A stretch of DNA of 46,346 bases. Origin: an uncultured Chlorobiaceae bacterium. Its GTDB lineage: Bacteria; Bacteroidota; Chlorobiia; Chlorobiales; Chlorobiaceae. The notes beneath the pieces were generated by a model that saw only the letters and a program-made list of their open reading frames with translations, did not search any database and had not been told where the DNA came from. The position numbers and the translations under genes were made by a program. Location of the stretch: NCBI GenBank assembly GCA_903939765.1, contig CAJAIK010000100.1, positions 1-46,346 on the forward strand. The letters run 5' to 3'. Below, in pieces: positions 8,235 to 16,899 of the stretch (positions are counted from its first letter, which is position 1; each line of letters begins with the position of its first letter).

Positions 8235-9287
8235 ATGAATATTTTAGGCATTGAAACCAGTTGTGACGAAACATCAGCGGCCGTACTTTGCAGCGAAGAG
8301 GTACGGTCGAATGTCGTCAGTTCACAACGCTGCCACACACTTTTCGGCGGCGTTGTGCCGGAACTGGCTTCACGAGAACATGAACGACTTATTGTTTCAA
8401 TTGTGAACGCTGCCGTAACAGAGTCCAATATAAGAAAAAATGAACTTGATGTCATAGCAGCAACCGCTGGCCCGGGATTAATCGGCGCCGTCATGGTAGG
8501 CCTCTGTTTTGCTCAGGGGATGGCATACTCTCTTAAGATTCCGTTTGTTCCGGTCAATCACATTGAAGCCCATATCTTCTCGCCCTTTATCAATGAGGGT
8601 GCGTCTCACCCCTCCCCTGAAGGAAGATTTGTTTCGTTGACGGTTTCCGGTGGCCACACCCTCCTCTCTGTCGTGGAGCAGGATCTCTCCTACAGGGTTA
8701 TTGGCCGAACACTTGACGATGCCGCTGGAGAGGCTTTCGATAAAACCGGCAAGATGCTCGGCCTCCCCTACCCGGCAGGCCCGGTGATAGACAAACTGGC
8801 CAAGAGTGGCAATCCTGCTTTCCACCTCTTCCCGCGGGCACTCACCTCTGCGTCGCAGAGCAGTAAAAATTACCATGGAAATTTTGATTTCAGCTTTTCG
8901 GGCCTGAAAACCTCTGTGCTCACCTGGCTGCAAAAACAAAGTCCTGAACATATTGAAGCGCATAAGGCAGATATTGCCGCATCAATCCAGACGGCCATCG
9001 TCAGCGTGCTGGTCGAAAAAACCGTTGCTGCAGCACGCAGCGAGAGAATCAAGGCCGTTTCAATGGCTGGCGGAGTGAGTGCCAACTCCGAATTGAGAAG
9101 CGCGATGAAAAAAGCTTGCGATAAAGCTGGTATCACGCTGCATGTTCCCGCCGCCGTCTACTCAACCGACAATGCTGCCATGATAGCCACACTTGCCAGC
9201 CTGAAACTATCACGCGGCCTTAAGGCTGAACACCGTTACAATATTGCGCCATACGCAAGCTTTACAGCCGGAGCAAGGAAGGCGTGA
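8235..9287 (+). CDS. tsaD: tRNA N6-adenosine threonylcarbamoyltransferase TsaD
   Basis: A 350-residue cytoplasmic enzyme that transfers the threonylcarbamoyl group to A37 of ANN-decoding tRNAs, working with TsaB and TsaE. The ASKHA-fold start [10 protein letters not shown] is at 4-13. The metal-binding pair H109 and H113 sits in VNHIEAH. SGGHTLL and the late block [12 protein letters not shown] are also present. Length and motif order are standard for the bacterial family. It starts a rightward run with yajC and carA, separated by modest gaps, and is divergent from a small membrane-protein gene. Confidence 0.96.
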   Translation: MNILGIETSCDETSAAVLCSEEVRSNVVSSQRCHTLFGGVVPELASREHERLIVSIVNAAVTESNIRKNELDVIAATAGPGLIGAVMVGLCFAQGMAYSLKIPFVPVNHIEAHIFSPFINEGASHPSPEGRFVSLTVSGGHTLLSVVEQDLSYRVIGRTLDDAAGEAFDKTGKMLGLPYPAGPVIDKLAKSGNPAFHLFPRALTSASQSSKNYHGNFDFSFSGLKTSVLTWLQKQSPEHIEAHKADIAASIQTAIVSVLVEKTVAAARSERIKAVSMAGGVSANSELRSAMKKACDKAGITLHVPAAVYSTDNAAMIATLASLKLSRGLKAEHRYNIAPYASFTAGARKA

Positions 9288-9365
9288 TTGAAATAGTTCC
9301 ATAAATACATTACATTGCTGCTCTCAATAAAATCAGTTACGTTTTTTTAATATTACGATACGACC

Positions 9366-9722
9366 ATGCCGAACACGCTACTCTCACTGCTTCTCTTTGC
9401 GCCTCCTGTTGCAGGCCAGGCCGCACCAAATCCGCTTATTCAGATTGTCCCGCTGGTACTTATCTTCATTGTATTTTACTTCTTCATGATCCGTCCCCAG
9501 CAGAAAAAGCAGAAGGATCGCGAAAAAGTGCTCGACAGCCTGAAAAGAGGCGACAAAGTTATCACCATCGGAGGTATTCATGGCGTCGTTGCCGGAATCG
9601 ATACGGAGAAAAAAACCGTTCTTGTCCAGGTAAATGATTCCACAAAAATCACCTTTGACCGCACCGCCGTTGCCAATATTGAAAAACAGGAAACTGGCGA
9701 TAAACTCACGACCAAGGAATAA
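9366..9722 (+). CDS. yajC: Preprotein translocase accessory subunit YajC
   Basis: A 118-residue inner-membrane protein of the SecYEG-SecDF-YajC complex. One N-terminal span ([15 protein letters not shown]) runs into the family hallmark RPQQKKQK, then a small soluble domain with [17 protein letters not shown]. It is slightly longer than E. coli YajC at the N-terminus, with an additional weakly hydrophobic stretch. secD/secF are not in the window. It is followed by carA after nine bases, so the two are probably co-transcribed. Confidence 0.95.
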   Translation: MPNTLLSLLLFAPPVAGQAAPNPLIQIVPLVLIFIVFYFFMIRPQQKKQKDREKVLDSLKRGDKVITIGGIHGVVAGIDTEKKTVLVQVNDSTKITFDRTAVANIEKQETGDKLTTKE

Positions 9723-9730
9723 GAAGTATC

Positions 9731-10855
9731 ATGCAACCAGCAGCAGCAAAATTGGTACTGGAAAACGGATCTGTCTATAACGGAACAGCATTCGGCCACA
9801 TCGGAGAAACAAACGGCGAAGTGGTTTTCAATACATCGCATACCGGATACCAGGAAATTCTCACCGACCCATCTTATGCCGGCCAGATGGTGATGATGAC
9901 CTATCCGCTGATAGGCAACTATGGCGTCAATCCGAGGGATATCGAATCGGAAAAAATATGGGCATCCGCCATCATTGTTCATGAAGTGTCCCGCATTCAC
10001 AGCAACTTTGAGGCAACCGAAAGCCTTGACTCTTATCTCAAGAGAGCTGGAGTCATGGGCCTTGCCGGTATTGACACCCGGAAGCTTGTTCGGGAAATCC
10101 GTGAAAAGGGCGCCATGAGAGGCGTCATTTCCGCTCTTGAAACGAACGACGAAACGCTCAGGGAGAAAGCCCTTCAAATCCCTGAAATGAGTGGCCGCGA
10201 CCTGGTCAAAACGGTTACAACCAGCGAAAATTATTCCCTTCAAAAAGAGCATGCCCGCTACCATGTCGCAGCGTTCGACTACGGCATCAAAACCAATATT
10301 CTGCGTATGCTGCAGGATGCAGGGTGCCGGGTTACCGTCCTGAAAGCCGGAACAACGGCCGACGAAGTGATAAAATTAAATCCTGATGGTATTTTTCTTT
10401 CGAACGGTCCTGGCGATCCCTCGGCTGTTGATTATGCCATCGAGACCATCAAGCAGCTTGTCGACTATAACCGCACAACCAAGCCTCTGCCGATCTTCGG
10501 CATCTGCCTCGGCCACCAACTGCTCTCTCTGGCTTTCGGTGCGACAACCTACAAACTGAAATTCGGGCACCACGGCAGCAATCACCCGGTTAAAAATCTC
10601 GCAAGCAAGAAAATAGAAATCACATCACAGAACCACGGTTTTGCGGTCGATATGCAATCATTGCCTGAAGAGCTTGAAATGACCCATCTCAACCTCTACG
10701 ATACGACCATTGAGGGAGTACGGCACAAAAAGCTTCCCTGTTTTTCGGTACAGTACCACCCGGAAGCGGCACCAGGACCGCACGATTCGCACTACCTCTT
10801 TGAAGAGTTCACCTCACTTATGGATTTAACTCAACCCATTATTCCGACGAGATGA
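9731..10855 (+). CDS. carA: Carbamoyl-phosphate synthase small subunit
   Basis: A 374-residue glutaminase subunit that supplies ammonia to CarB for carbamoyl phosphate, feeding arginine and pyrimidine synthesis. The N-terminal CPSase small-chain domain ([18 protein letters not shown], then [11 protein letters not shown]) is followed by a class I glutamine amidotransferase domain. The nucleophile is C259 in GICLGHQL, and the histidine partner lies in QYHPEA near the end. The last four bases (ATGA) overlap the next gene's start, suggesting translational coupling. carB is not in the window. Confidence 0.97.
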   Translation: MQPAAAKLVLENGSVYNGTAFGHIGETNGEVVFNTSHTGYQEILTDPSYAGQMVMMTYPLIGNYGVNPRDIESEKIWASAIIVHEVSRIHSNFEATESLDSYLKRAGVMGLAGIDTRKLVREIREKGAMRGVISALETNDETLREKALQIPEMSGRDLVKTVTTSENYSLQKEHARYHVAAFDYGIKTNILRMLQDAGCRVTVLKAGTTADEVIKLNPDGIFLSNGPGDPSAVDYAIETIKQLVDYNRTTKPLPIFGICLGHQLLSLAFGATTYKLKFGHHGSNHPVKNLASKKIEITSQNHGFAVDMQSLPEELEMTHLNLYDTTIEGVRHKKLPCFSVQYHPEAAPGPHDSHYLFEEFTSLMDLTQPIIPTR

Positions 10856-11988
10856 AAAAAAGATTATTCACGCCAGGACCTACACCTGTCCCGGAAAATG
10901 TCATGCTTCGCATGGCGGCTCCGATTATCCATCACAGGAACCCTGAGTTCATGGAGATTTTGACCAGGGTCCACGAGGATCTCAAGTATCTCTTCAGAAC
11001 GACCCAGCCAGTCGTTGTGCTCAGTTGTTCAGGCACTGGCGGTATGGAGGCGACAATTTCAAGCCTCTTTAAACAGGGCGACAAGGTCATCACCGTCAAT
11101 GCCGGCAAGTTTGGCGAGCGGTGGGGAGAGCTGGTCCGCATCTTCACCGGTAACTGCATTGAGGAAAAGGTCGCATGGGGTTCGGCCATTCAGCCTGAAC
11201 GACTTGCAGAGCTGCTCAAAGAGCATCCGGATGCGAAGGGCGTCTGCCTGACTCATTCAGAAACATCAACCGGCACTGCCGCCGATATCCAGACGCTCAC
11301 CGCCCTGATTCGCGAACAGTCCGATGCGCTTGTACTGGTTGACGGCATTACAGCGGTCGGGGCTCACGAGTTTCATTTTGACGACTGGGGTGTCGATATC
11401 TGCATCACCGGTTCACAGAAAGGACTTATGATGCCGCCGGGCCTCGCACTGGTTGCCGTTTCAGAACGGGCGCAGGACATCATCAAGGGACAACGCATGA
11501 CGCAATACTACCTGAGCCTGAAACATGCACTCAAGGCTCATGCCGGCGACGATACTCCCTTCACTCCGGCCGTCTCTCTTGTCATCGGCCTCGACGAAGC
11601 ATTGCAGATGATCAAGGCGGAAGGCATTGAAAATATCTGGAAACGGCACGAAAGCCTCGCTGACGCCTGCCGTCAAGGGTGCAATGCGCTTGGCATGAAG
11701 CTCTTCAGCAACTCCCCGTCGTTTGCGGTTACTCCGGTATGGCTCCCCGAAGGAGTAAAGTGGTCAGCATTCAACAAGGCACTGAAAAACAGCAACGGCA
11801 TAACGGTAGCCGCAGGCCAGGATGACTATAAAGACAAAATTTTCCGTATCTCTCATCTTGGCTTTTATGATGAACTCGACATGCTGACCGTCATCGGCGG
11901 TATTGAACGGGCTCTGAAGGAGATTAACTTTCCGTTTGAAATCGGTGCTGGCGTCAGTGCCGTACAAAAAGCATTTCTCGGCAACTGA
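10852..11988 (+). CDS. Class V aminotransferase (serine/alanine-glyoxylate type)
   Basis: A 378-residue pyridoxal-phosphate enzyme. The opening [12 protein letters not shown] and the HHRNPEF segment are typical of serine-glyoxylate and alanine-glyoxylate aminotransferases. LVDGITAVG holds the cofactor-ring aspartate, and the Schiff-base lysine is K190 in [11 protein letters not shown]. The closest families use alanine or serine as donor and pyruvate or glyoxylate as acceptor. Some annotators label this group a small soluble hydrogenase subunit, which is a historical misname. The start codon overlaps carA by four bases. The true substrate, for example in serine metabolism, cannot be fixed from sequence. 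Confidence 0.88.
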   Translation: MKKRLFTPGPTPVPENVMLRMAAPIIHHRNPEFMEILTRVHEDLKYLFRTTQPVVVLSCSGTGGMEATISSLFKQGDKVITVNAGKFGERWGELVRIFTGNCIEEKVAWGSAIQPERLAELLKEHPDAKGVCLTHSETSTGTAADIQTLTALIREQSDALVLVDGITAVGAHEFHFDDWGVDICITGSQKGLMMPPGLALVAVSERAQDIIKGQRMTQYYLSLKHALKAHAGDDTPFTPAVSLVIGLDEALQMIKAEGIENIWKRHESLADACRQGCNALGMKLFSNSPSFAVTPVWLPEGVKWSAFNKALKNSNGITVAAGQDDYKDKIFRISHLGFYDELDMLTVIGGIERALKEINFPFEIGAGVSAVQKAFLGN

Positions 11989-12008
11989 TTCTCGGGAGTG
12001 CTTTTGCC

Positions 12009-12674
12009 ATGATTCTCCTGCACACTCTCCTGCTTGTTTTTGCACTCGCACCTTCAATGCAGGAGATGCTCGGGGAGTACCGTTTGCAGCTTAAAGCCGA
12101 CGCACTCTATGAGCGTCGAGCATACAGAGAAGCTGAGACTGCATTTCGACAAATTACAGCTCTTCCTGCACAAAAAGGCAGTGCATCTGCCAGCTTTAAT
12201 CTCGCGTGCGCCCTCTACATGCAGGGAAAATATCCTGAATCGGCAACACTTTTTTCATTCAGCGCAAAGCCCGGCAACAAAGAGCGGTCACTGGGGCTGA
12301 ACGCCATATTCAATGAAGGCAATGCGCTTGCCATGAGAGCTGTCGGAAGCAACGGAAAAGCGGAAAAAAAGATACTCTTCCGCCAATCGCTCAATCACTT
12401 CAAGGCCGTCCTTCTGACCGACCCGGGTGAAAATGATGCAAAAATTAATTATGAAATTGTTCGCCGTTACCTTGATGAACTTGAGAGATCGGAGTTGCCC
12501 CCCTCAGGATTCGAAAAGAAGAGCGCTCCTCCACCCCCACCCTCCGTCATCAGTCAGGATACAGCAAAACGGCTGCTGGAGAACGCCCGACTGGAGGAAT
12601 CCGCACTGATGCAGCACATCCCCCGAACAGGAAAAGCTGCTGCACAAGGCAGCAAGAACAATCAGGACTGGTAA
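12009..12674 (+). CDS. BatC-like TPR protein
   Basis: A 221-residue protein with an N-terminal hydrophobic signal segment (ILLHTLLLVFALAPS). TPR-like repeats follow: DALYERRAYREAETAFRQI, then SFNLACALYMQGKYPESATLF, then FNEGNALAM and a LNHFKAVLLTDP stretch. The tail is proline-rich (a PPPPP run) and polar, ending in KNNQDW. Layout, size and the AxFNLA/FNEGNAL blocks resemble BatC/BatE-type TPR proteins of aerotolerance operons. Here the gene lies between an aminotransferase and a radical SAM gene. batD lies about 4 kb downstream on the same strand, and moxR/DUF58 about 4-6 kb away on the other strand. Confidence 0.65.
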   Translation: MILLHTLLLVFALAPSMQEMLGEYRLQLKADALYERRAYREAETAFRQITALPAQKGSASASFNLACALYMQGKYPESATLFSFSAKPGNKERSLGLNAIFNEGNALAMRAVGSNGKAEKKILFRQSLNHFKAVLLTDPGENDAKINYEIVRRYLDELERSELPPSGFEKKSAPPPPPSVISQDTAKRLLENARLEESALMQHIPRTGKAAAQGSKNNQDW

Positions 12675-12680
12675 GGCGGA

Positions 12681-14126
12681 ATGCGATCACACAAAAAAGT
12701 AGTGTTGGTCTTTCTACCATCGGAAAGCGGTGTTGACGGAGCCCGTTCACTCTACGGCGAGCAAGAGATAAACCCTCTGTCAAAATGGTTTAACCGTTCG
12801 CTCAGAACCATCATCAAGCAGAGCCAGTTTGCCATTCCGCCGCTCTCACTCATGATCCTCAGCTCTCTTGAGGTACCGGGAGTCGAGCAGTCTGTCTGCG
12901 ACATGCGCTTTGAGGAATTCCCAATTAACGAAACCTGGGATCTGGTTGGCATCAGCGTCCAGACAGGAATGGCAAAACAGGCCTTTGCCCTTGCCGACAA
13001 GCTCCGCGCTGCCGGGCTCACAGTTGTACTGGGAGGGGCACATGTCACACTCTTTGCCGATTCATGCCGACCCCACGCCGACGTTCTTGTACTCGGAGAG
13101 GCTGACGACCTCTGGAAGATGCTGCTTAACGACCTTGCAGCAGGCACCCTCAAGCCCCTCTATCAATCCAGCAGTTTTCCCGATCTCGGAATCTCAAGGC
13201 CTGTCAGTAAACGATCGCTGGTTAAAAGCCGCTACTTTACAACAAATCTGATTCAGACAGGAAGAGGGTGCCAATACAGTTGCGACTTCTGTAATGTGCA
13301 TCTTTTGAACGGCCGGAGCCTTCGCAGGAGAGCAATTCAGGACGTTGTCAGTGAAGTTAAGCGGTTTCAGCAGCATGACCGACGAATCTTCTTTTTTGTC
13401 GATGACTCCATTAACGCAGACCCACTTTATGCCCGGGAACTCTTCCGTCAGCTCACTCCCCTGAAAATCCGCTGGTTCGGACAGGCTACAACAACCCTGG
13501 GCCAGCAGCATGAGTTGCTTGAAACCTTCAGCCAATCAGGATGTCAGGCGCTTCTGGTTGGAATAGAGAGTATTGAGACAAAAAGCCGAAGCGCCCATAA
13601 AAAAAACCAGAACAGGGCCGGTGAACTTGCCGGTGCAATTAAAAAAATCAGAGAAGCAGGAATTAGCCTTTATGGCAGTTTTATTTACGGCCTCGATGGT
13701 GACACGCTCGATACTCCGGCGGCAATCCTTGATTTTATAGACGAAACAAGGCTCGACGTCCCCGGCATCAACATTCTACGCCCCACTCCGGGAACACAGG
13801 TTTTTGAACGACTCCGCCAGGAGGGACGGCTGCTCTTCGACCCTCTTGACGTTACCGCATACCGTTACTCGTTCGGTCAGGAGATGCTCTACAAGCCAAA
13901 AAATATTCCACTCGATGCCTTTATTGAAAGCTACTCCGCCCTTACCAGGCAAGTGTTCAACACAAAAAATGCCATCACGAGAGGCTTTGCAGCACCAAGA
14001 GCAAAAAGTGCTGTGATGCTTTTCAATCTCTTCTACACCCATCTCTACAGCCTCTCCCGCCATGACCTGCGCTGTCAGCTTGAAACAGAAGAGAAAGAAA
14101 AAACCATTTTGCCATACGCCAAATAA
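12681..14126 (+). CDS. B12-binding-type radical SAM protein
   Basis: A 481-residue protein with an N-terminal cobalamin-binding-like Rossmann region (about 60-150; GISVQTGMAKQAF, VLGGAHVT, VLGEADD). A radical SAM core follows, whose [4Fe-4S] cysteines are C197, C201 and C204 in GCQYSCDFCNVH. SPASM-type cysteine clusters are absent. The architecture is shared with the BchE/BchQ/BchR methylase-cyclase group and with many enzymes of unknown substrate. In green sulfur bacteria a role in pigment or hopanoid-like tailoring is conceivable, but nothing here proves it. The canonical DxHxxG cobalamin motif is not evident, so cofactor use is uncertain. It starts six bases after the TPR gene and ends 65 bases before the cytochrome genes. 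Confidence 0.82.
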   Translation: MRSHKKVVLVFLPSESGVDGARSLYGEQEINPLSKWFNRSLRTIIKQSQFAIPPLSLMILSSLEVPGVEQSVCDMRFEEFPINETWDLVGISVQTGMAKQAFALADKLRAAGLTVVLGGAHVTLFADSCRPHADVLVLGEADDLWKMLLNDLAAGTLKPLYQSSSFPDLGISRPVSKRSLVKSRYFTTNLIQTGRGCQYSCDFCNVHLLNGRSLRRRAIQDVVSEVKRFQQHDRRIFFFVDDSINADPLYARELFRQLTPLKIRWFGQATTTLGQQHELLETFSQSGCQALLVGIESIETKSRSAHKKNQNRAGELAGAIKKIREAGISLYGSFIYGLDGDTLDTPAAILDFIDETRLDVPGINILRPTPGTQVFERLRQEGRLLFDPLDVTAYRYSFGQEMLYKPKNIPLDAFIESYSALTRQVFNTKNAITRGFAAPRAKSAVMLFNLFYTHLYSLSRHDLRCQLETEEKEKTILPYAK

Positions 14127-14191
14127 TTTTTAAACTGTGAAACAGTATTTCTAACCCGCACCCGGTACAACAATCTAAACCTGTATCAACA

Positions 14192-14905
14192 ATGACCATG
14201 AAGCGCTTCCTCCCTTTTTTGACCGTGTCTCTTTTTTTCCTCAGTGCATGCGGCCTCGAAAAACCACCAGCCTCACTTAAATTTCCTGGTGCAAAGGAAG
14301 ATATCGCACCAGCGGCTCCGGCTGCAACGGCTGTTCCCTCTGACCCGAAACTGGCTGCAGGTAAAGTGGTCTATGACGCCAACTGTGCGGCATGTCACGA
14401 TGCGGGTATGATGGGTGCGCCGAAACCCGGAGACAATGCTGCATGGGCGCCACGTATTGCTCAGGGTATTGACGTCGTCATCAAAAATTCAATTACCGGC
14501 TTCACCGGTAAAGCCGGCACCATGCCTGCAAAAGGTGGCAATGCCAGTTTGACTGACCAGGAGGTAACCAATGCTGTTGCCTTCATGACCGATAAATCAA
14601 AAGGCGCAACAGCAACTGCTGCAACCCCTGCAGCAGCTCCGGCGGCGGCACTGACCGACGGCAAGGCACTCTATGACGCCAACTGTGCCGCATGTCACGA
14701 CTCAGGTATGATGGGCGCTCCAAAACCCGGAGACAAGGCTGCATGGGCTCCACGTATCGCACAGGGAGCCGCTGTTCTTATCAGCCATGCCACCGATGGA
14801 TTCAAGGGCAAGGTTGGCATGATGCCAGCAAAAGGCGGTAAAGCAACACTTACCGGTGCAGAAATATCGAGTATCGTCACCTATATGGTCAACAAATCAA
14901 AGTAA
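14192..14905 (+). CDS. Diheme c-type cytochrome lipoprotein
   Basis: A 237-residue electron carrier. Residues 1-20 form a lipoprotein signal with lipobox LSAC (C20), so it is probably anchored to a membrane facing the periplasm. Two cytochrome c domains follow an Ala/Pro linker, with CAACH heme sites at 65-69 and 165-169, exactly 100 residues apart. Axial methionines lie in GTMPAKGG (M111) and GMMPAKGG (M211). The two domains are nearly identical, with a shared GAPKPGD and WAPRIAQG, which indicates recent internal duplication. A hairpin terminator follows. It heads a three-gene run of related cytochromes and probably shuttles electrons in photosynthetic or sulfur-oxidation chains. Confidence 0.92.
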   Translation: MTMKRFLPFLTVSLFFLSACGLEKPPASLKFPGAKEDIAPAAPAATAVPSDPKLAAGKVVYDANCAACHDAGMMGAPKPGDNAAWAPRIAQGIDVVIKNSITGFTGKAGTMPAKGGNASLTDQEVTNAVAFMTDKSKGATATAATPAAAPAAALTDGKALYDANCAACHDSGMMGAPKPGDKAAWAPRIAQGAAVLISHATDGFKGKVGMMPAKGGKATLTGAEISSIVTYMVNKSK

Positions 14906-14928
14906 ACCGCAAGACTCTTTTTTACCGG

Positions 14929-14960
14929 GCGGGAACTGGCAAAATCAGCTCCCGCTTTTT
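14929..14960 (+). terminator. Rho-independent terminator after diheme cytochrome gene
   Basis: A 10-bp stem pairs 14929-14938 (GCGGGAACTG) with 14946-14955 (CAGCTCCCGC), one G-U wobble, around a seven-base loop. Five Ts follow. It lies 24 bases after the diheme cytochrome stop and should limit read-through to the next cytochrome gene, which therefore needs its own promoter in the following 150 bases. Confidence 0.8.
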
Positions 14961-15110
14961 ATCCCGAAATCACGGTAATAGCGAAATATTCTTCATCCGA
15001 GTTGGATTAGTCGTTTTTAATTCGTATTAACGATTGTGTACCACACAAACACACGCAAAAAACAATACCAGCCCATCATCAAAAAAACCGTTAAAGAGGA
15101 GTAACCCCCT

Positions 15111-15446
15111 ATGTCCCGTTTTATTTCAACCGCGATTTGTGCACTCTTTGTCTGTTCAATCTGTTCTTCTGTAGCATCAGCAGCCACCGACCTTGTCGCT
15201 GGTAAGAAAACCTATGAAACCAGTTGTGTAACATGCCACAAAACAGGCCTGATGGGAGCACCGAAATGTGGCGACAAAGCTGCATGGGCGCCTCGTATCG
15301 CGCAGGGAGTCCCTGTTCTTGTCAGTCACGCCACAAATGGATTCAAGGGTAAAGTTGGCATGATGCCGCCAAAGGGTGGTACTGCGACACTGACCCCTGC
15401 TGAAATCAGCAATGCCGTCGCTTACATCGTCAAAAGTTCAAAATAG
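15111..15446 (+). CDS. Small monoheme cytochrome c (c555-like) with extra cysteine
   Basis: A 111-residue periplasmic cytochrome. The signal peptide ends near VASAA (about residue 25). One heme site is CVTCH at 39-43, with an axial methionine in the GMMPPKGG block. It has one additional mature-region cysteine, C53, in GAPKCGD, where the other cytochromes here have Pro or Leu. A GAGGAG ribosome site precedes ATG 15111. The shared WAPRIAQGVPVL and HATNGFKGKVG blocks show it is a paralogue of its neighbours. It is probably a soluble carrier; the extra Cys might allow a disulfide-linked dimer or a modification, which is speculative. Confidence 0.92.
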   Translation: MSRFISTAICALFVCSICSSVASAATDLVAGKKTYETSCVTCHKTGLMGAPKCGDKAAWAPRIAQGVPVLVSHATNGFKGKVGMMPPKGGTATLTPAEISNAVAYIVKSSK

Positions 15447-15558
15447 AGAGCGAAATTTTTTTGTTCGACGCAAAACATATTTTGATTGATTACATCATAT
15501 TGTGTTTCGCAAGACGAGGTACAACTTTCATACAAAATCATTAAACAGGAGCATTCCT

Positions 15559-15891
15559 ATGTACCGTTTTATTTCTACCGCACTTTGTGCACTTTTTGTC
15601 TGTTCAATCTGCGCTTCAGTAGCATCAGCCAGCGACCTTGCTGCCGGTAAAACCCTGTTCGAGGCAAACTGTGCTGCATGTCACAAAACAGGTCTTGGCG
15701 GAGCGCCGAAACTTGGAGACAAAGCCGCGTGGGCCCCACGTATCGCTCAGGGAGTTGATGTACTTGTCAATCATGCTGTGAATGGTTTCGACGGAACTAC
15801 CGGATCAATGCCGGCTAAAGGCGGCGTCGCAACGCTGACTGATGCCCAGATCGGTGATATAGTGGGCTACATGGCAGAGCAGGGTAAATAA
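15559..15891 (+). CDS. Soluble cytochrome c555-type electron carrier
   Basis: A 110-residue periplasmic monoheme cytochrome. ATG 15559 is chosen over an upstream frame extension because AGGAG lies about eight bases before it and a clean signal peptide (ending VASA) follows. The heme site is CAACH at 38-42; the methionine ligand is in GSMPAKGG. The size and GAPKLGD/WAPRIAQG blocks fit the small soluble cytochromes of green sulfur bacteria. Those carry electrons from thiosulfate oxidation and other donors to the reaction-centre cytochrome. The signal peptide is nearly identical to that of the preceding gene. A terminator follows immediately. Confidence 0.92.
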   Translation: MYRFISTALCALFVCSICASVASASDLAAGKTLFEANCAACHKTGLGGAPKLGDKAAWAPRIAQGVDVLVNHAVNGFDGTTGSMPAKGGVATLTDAQIGDIVGYMAEQGK

Positions 15892-15917
15892 ACTTTCTCC
15901 TATCAAAAAATTGAATG

Positions 15918-15940
15918 GGCGGGATAGTTTCCCGCCTTTT
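15918..15940 (+). terminator. Rho-independent terminator ending cytochrome cluster
   Basis: A perfect seven-base stem (GGCGGGA, 15918-15924, with TCCCGCC, 15930-15936) and a five-base loop are followed by TTTT. It lies 26 bases after the last cytochrome stop and separates the cluster from proC. Confidence 0.8.
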
Positions 15941-16018
15941 CCACTTTCCCGCCAGCCACTTCTTTGGCAACACACGCAACTATTCCATCTTCAGAGAAAC
16001 GTGACCGTGACGATACTG

Positions 16019-16047
16019 TACACTTGAAAATCGGCTGAAAAAGTGTA
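16019..16047. promoter_or_regulatory. Inverted repeat upstream of proC
   Basis: TACACTT at 16019-16025 is repeated inverted as AAGTGTA at 16041-16047 with a 15-base spacer. The pair lies 44 bases before proC and just upstream of a TATAGT sequence at about 16056 that could be a -10 element. It could be an operator for a dimeric regulator or chance; no regulator is identifiable. Confidence 0.25.
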
Positions 16048-16090
16048 ACTATCGGTATAGTAAAGTTTGTACACCAAAATTTGTTTTGTA

Positions 16091-16894
16091 ATGAATAACC
16101 ATCTTCGTCTTGGCTTTGTCGGAACAGGAAGAATTGCCCGCGCGCTTATTGCCGGTCTCATCCAGAGAGAGCAGACTGTTCTTGTTGGCTTTGACAAGGA
16201 ACCAGCCGCTCTTGCCTCCATTGCAGCCGATTACCCTCTTCTGCCTTGTCGCTCAATTGAAGAGATTGCCCTCAAAGCGCAAGTTATTATTATTGCCGTC
16301 AAACCATACCAGATGGAAGAGGTGCTCGGGGCGCTGAAGCCCTCACTTACCACCAATCACCTGCTTGTCAGCGTTGCGGCGGGAATTTCTTCAGAGTTTA
16401 TCCGCAAAAACGCTGGCGAAAGCATCAGGGTCATCAGGGTCATGCCCAATACTCCTGCCTTTGTTGGTGAAGGAATGACCGCCCTGTGCAGGGGCAAAAT
16501 GGCTTCAGAGGAGGATATTCTTCTGGCTTCAAATCTTTTCAGCTCCATTGGACGGGTGGCAATTCTTGATGAATTACAGATGGATGCGGCAACCGCCCTT
16601 TCCGGAAGCGGACCGGCTTACATGTTTCATATTCTTGACTCTCTGGCCGAAGGGGGGGTGCAGTGCGGCCTTTCACGCCAGGAGGCCCTGCTTCTTGGTG
16701 CGCAAACCATGATCGGGGCTGCAAAAATGGTGCTTTCTGGCCGAAAAGGCCCGGAAGAGCTCAAGCAGGAGGTCACGACGCCGGGCGGAACAACAGAAGC
16801 CGGGCTGAAGGTCATGGATGAAAACAACATTCAGCAGATTCTGGTCGCAACAGTTGCCGCCGCTGCGGCACGCTCCAGGGAACTTATGAAATAA
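16091..16894 (+). CDS. proC: Pyrroline-5-carboxylate reductase
   Basis: A 267-residue cytoplasmic enzyme, the last step of proline synthesis (pyrroline-5-carboxylate to proline with NAD(P)H). ATG 16091 is preferred to an upstream TTG because it gives the usual length and starts just before the Rossmann motif LGFVGTGRIARAL. Later blocks include IIIAVKPYQMEEVL, RVMPNTPAFVGEG and the signature ALSGSGPAYMF. The C-terminal VTTPGGTTEAGL block is also typical. It is followed by batD after five bases. No proA or proB lies in the window. Confidence 0.96.
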   Translation: MNNHLRLGFVGTGRIARALIAGLIQREQTVLVGFDKEPAALASIAADYPLLPCRSIEEIALKAQVIIIAVKPYQMEEVLGALKPSLTTNHLLVSVAAGISSEFIRKNAGESIRVIRVMPNTPAFVGEGMTALCRGKMASEEDILLASNLFSSIGRVAILDELQMDAATALSGSGPAYMFHILDSLAEGGVQCGLSRQEALLLGAQTMIGAAKMVLSGRKGPEELKQEVTTPGGTTEAGLKVMDENNIQQILVATVAAAAARSRELMK

Positions 16895-16899
16895 CCGAT

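Noticed and set aside
9578-10264. Leftward frame of 228 codons opposite yajC and carA
   Set aside because: It overlaps two certain genes and has no ribosome site or family pattern.
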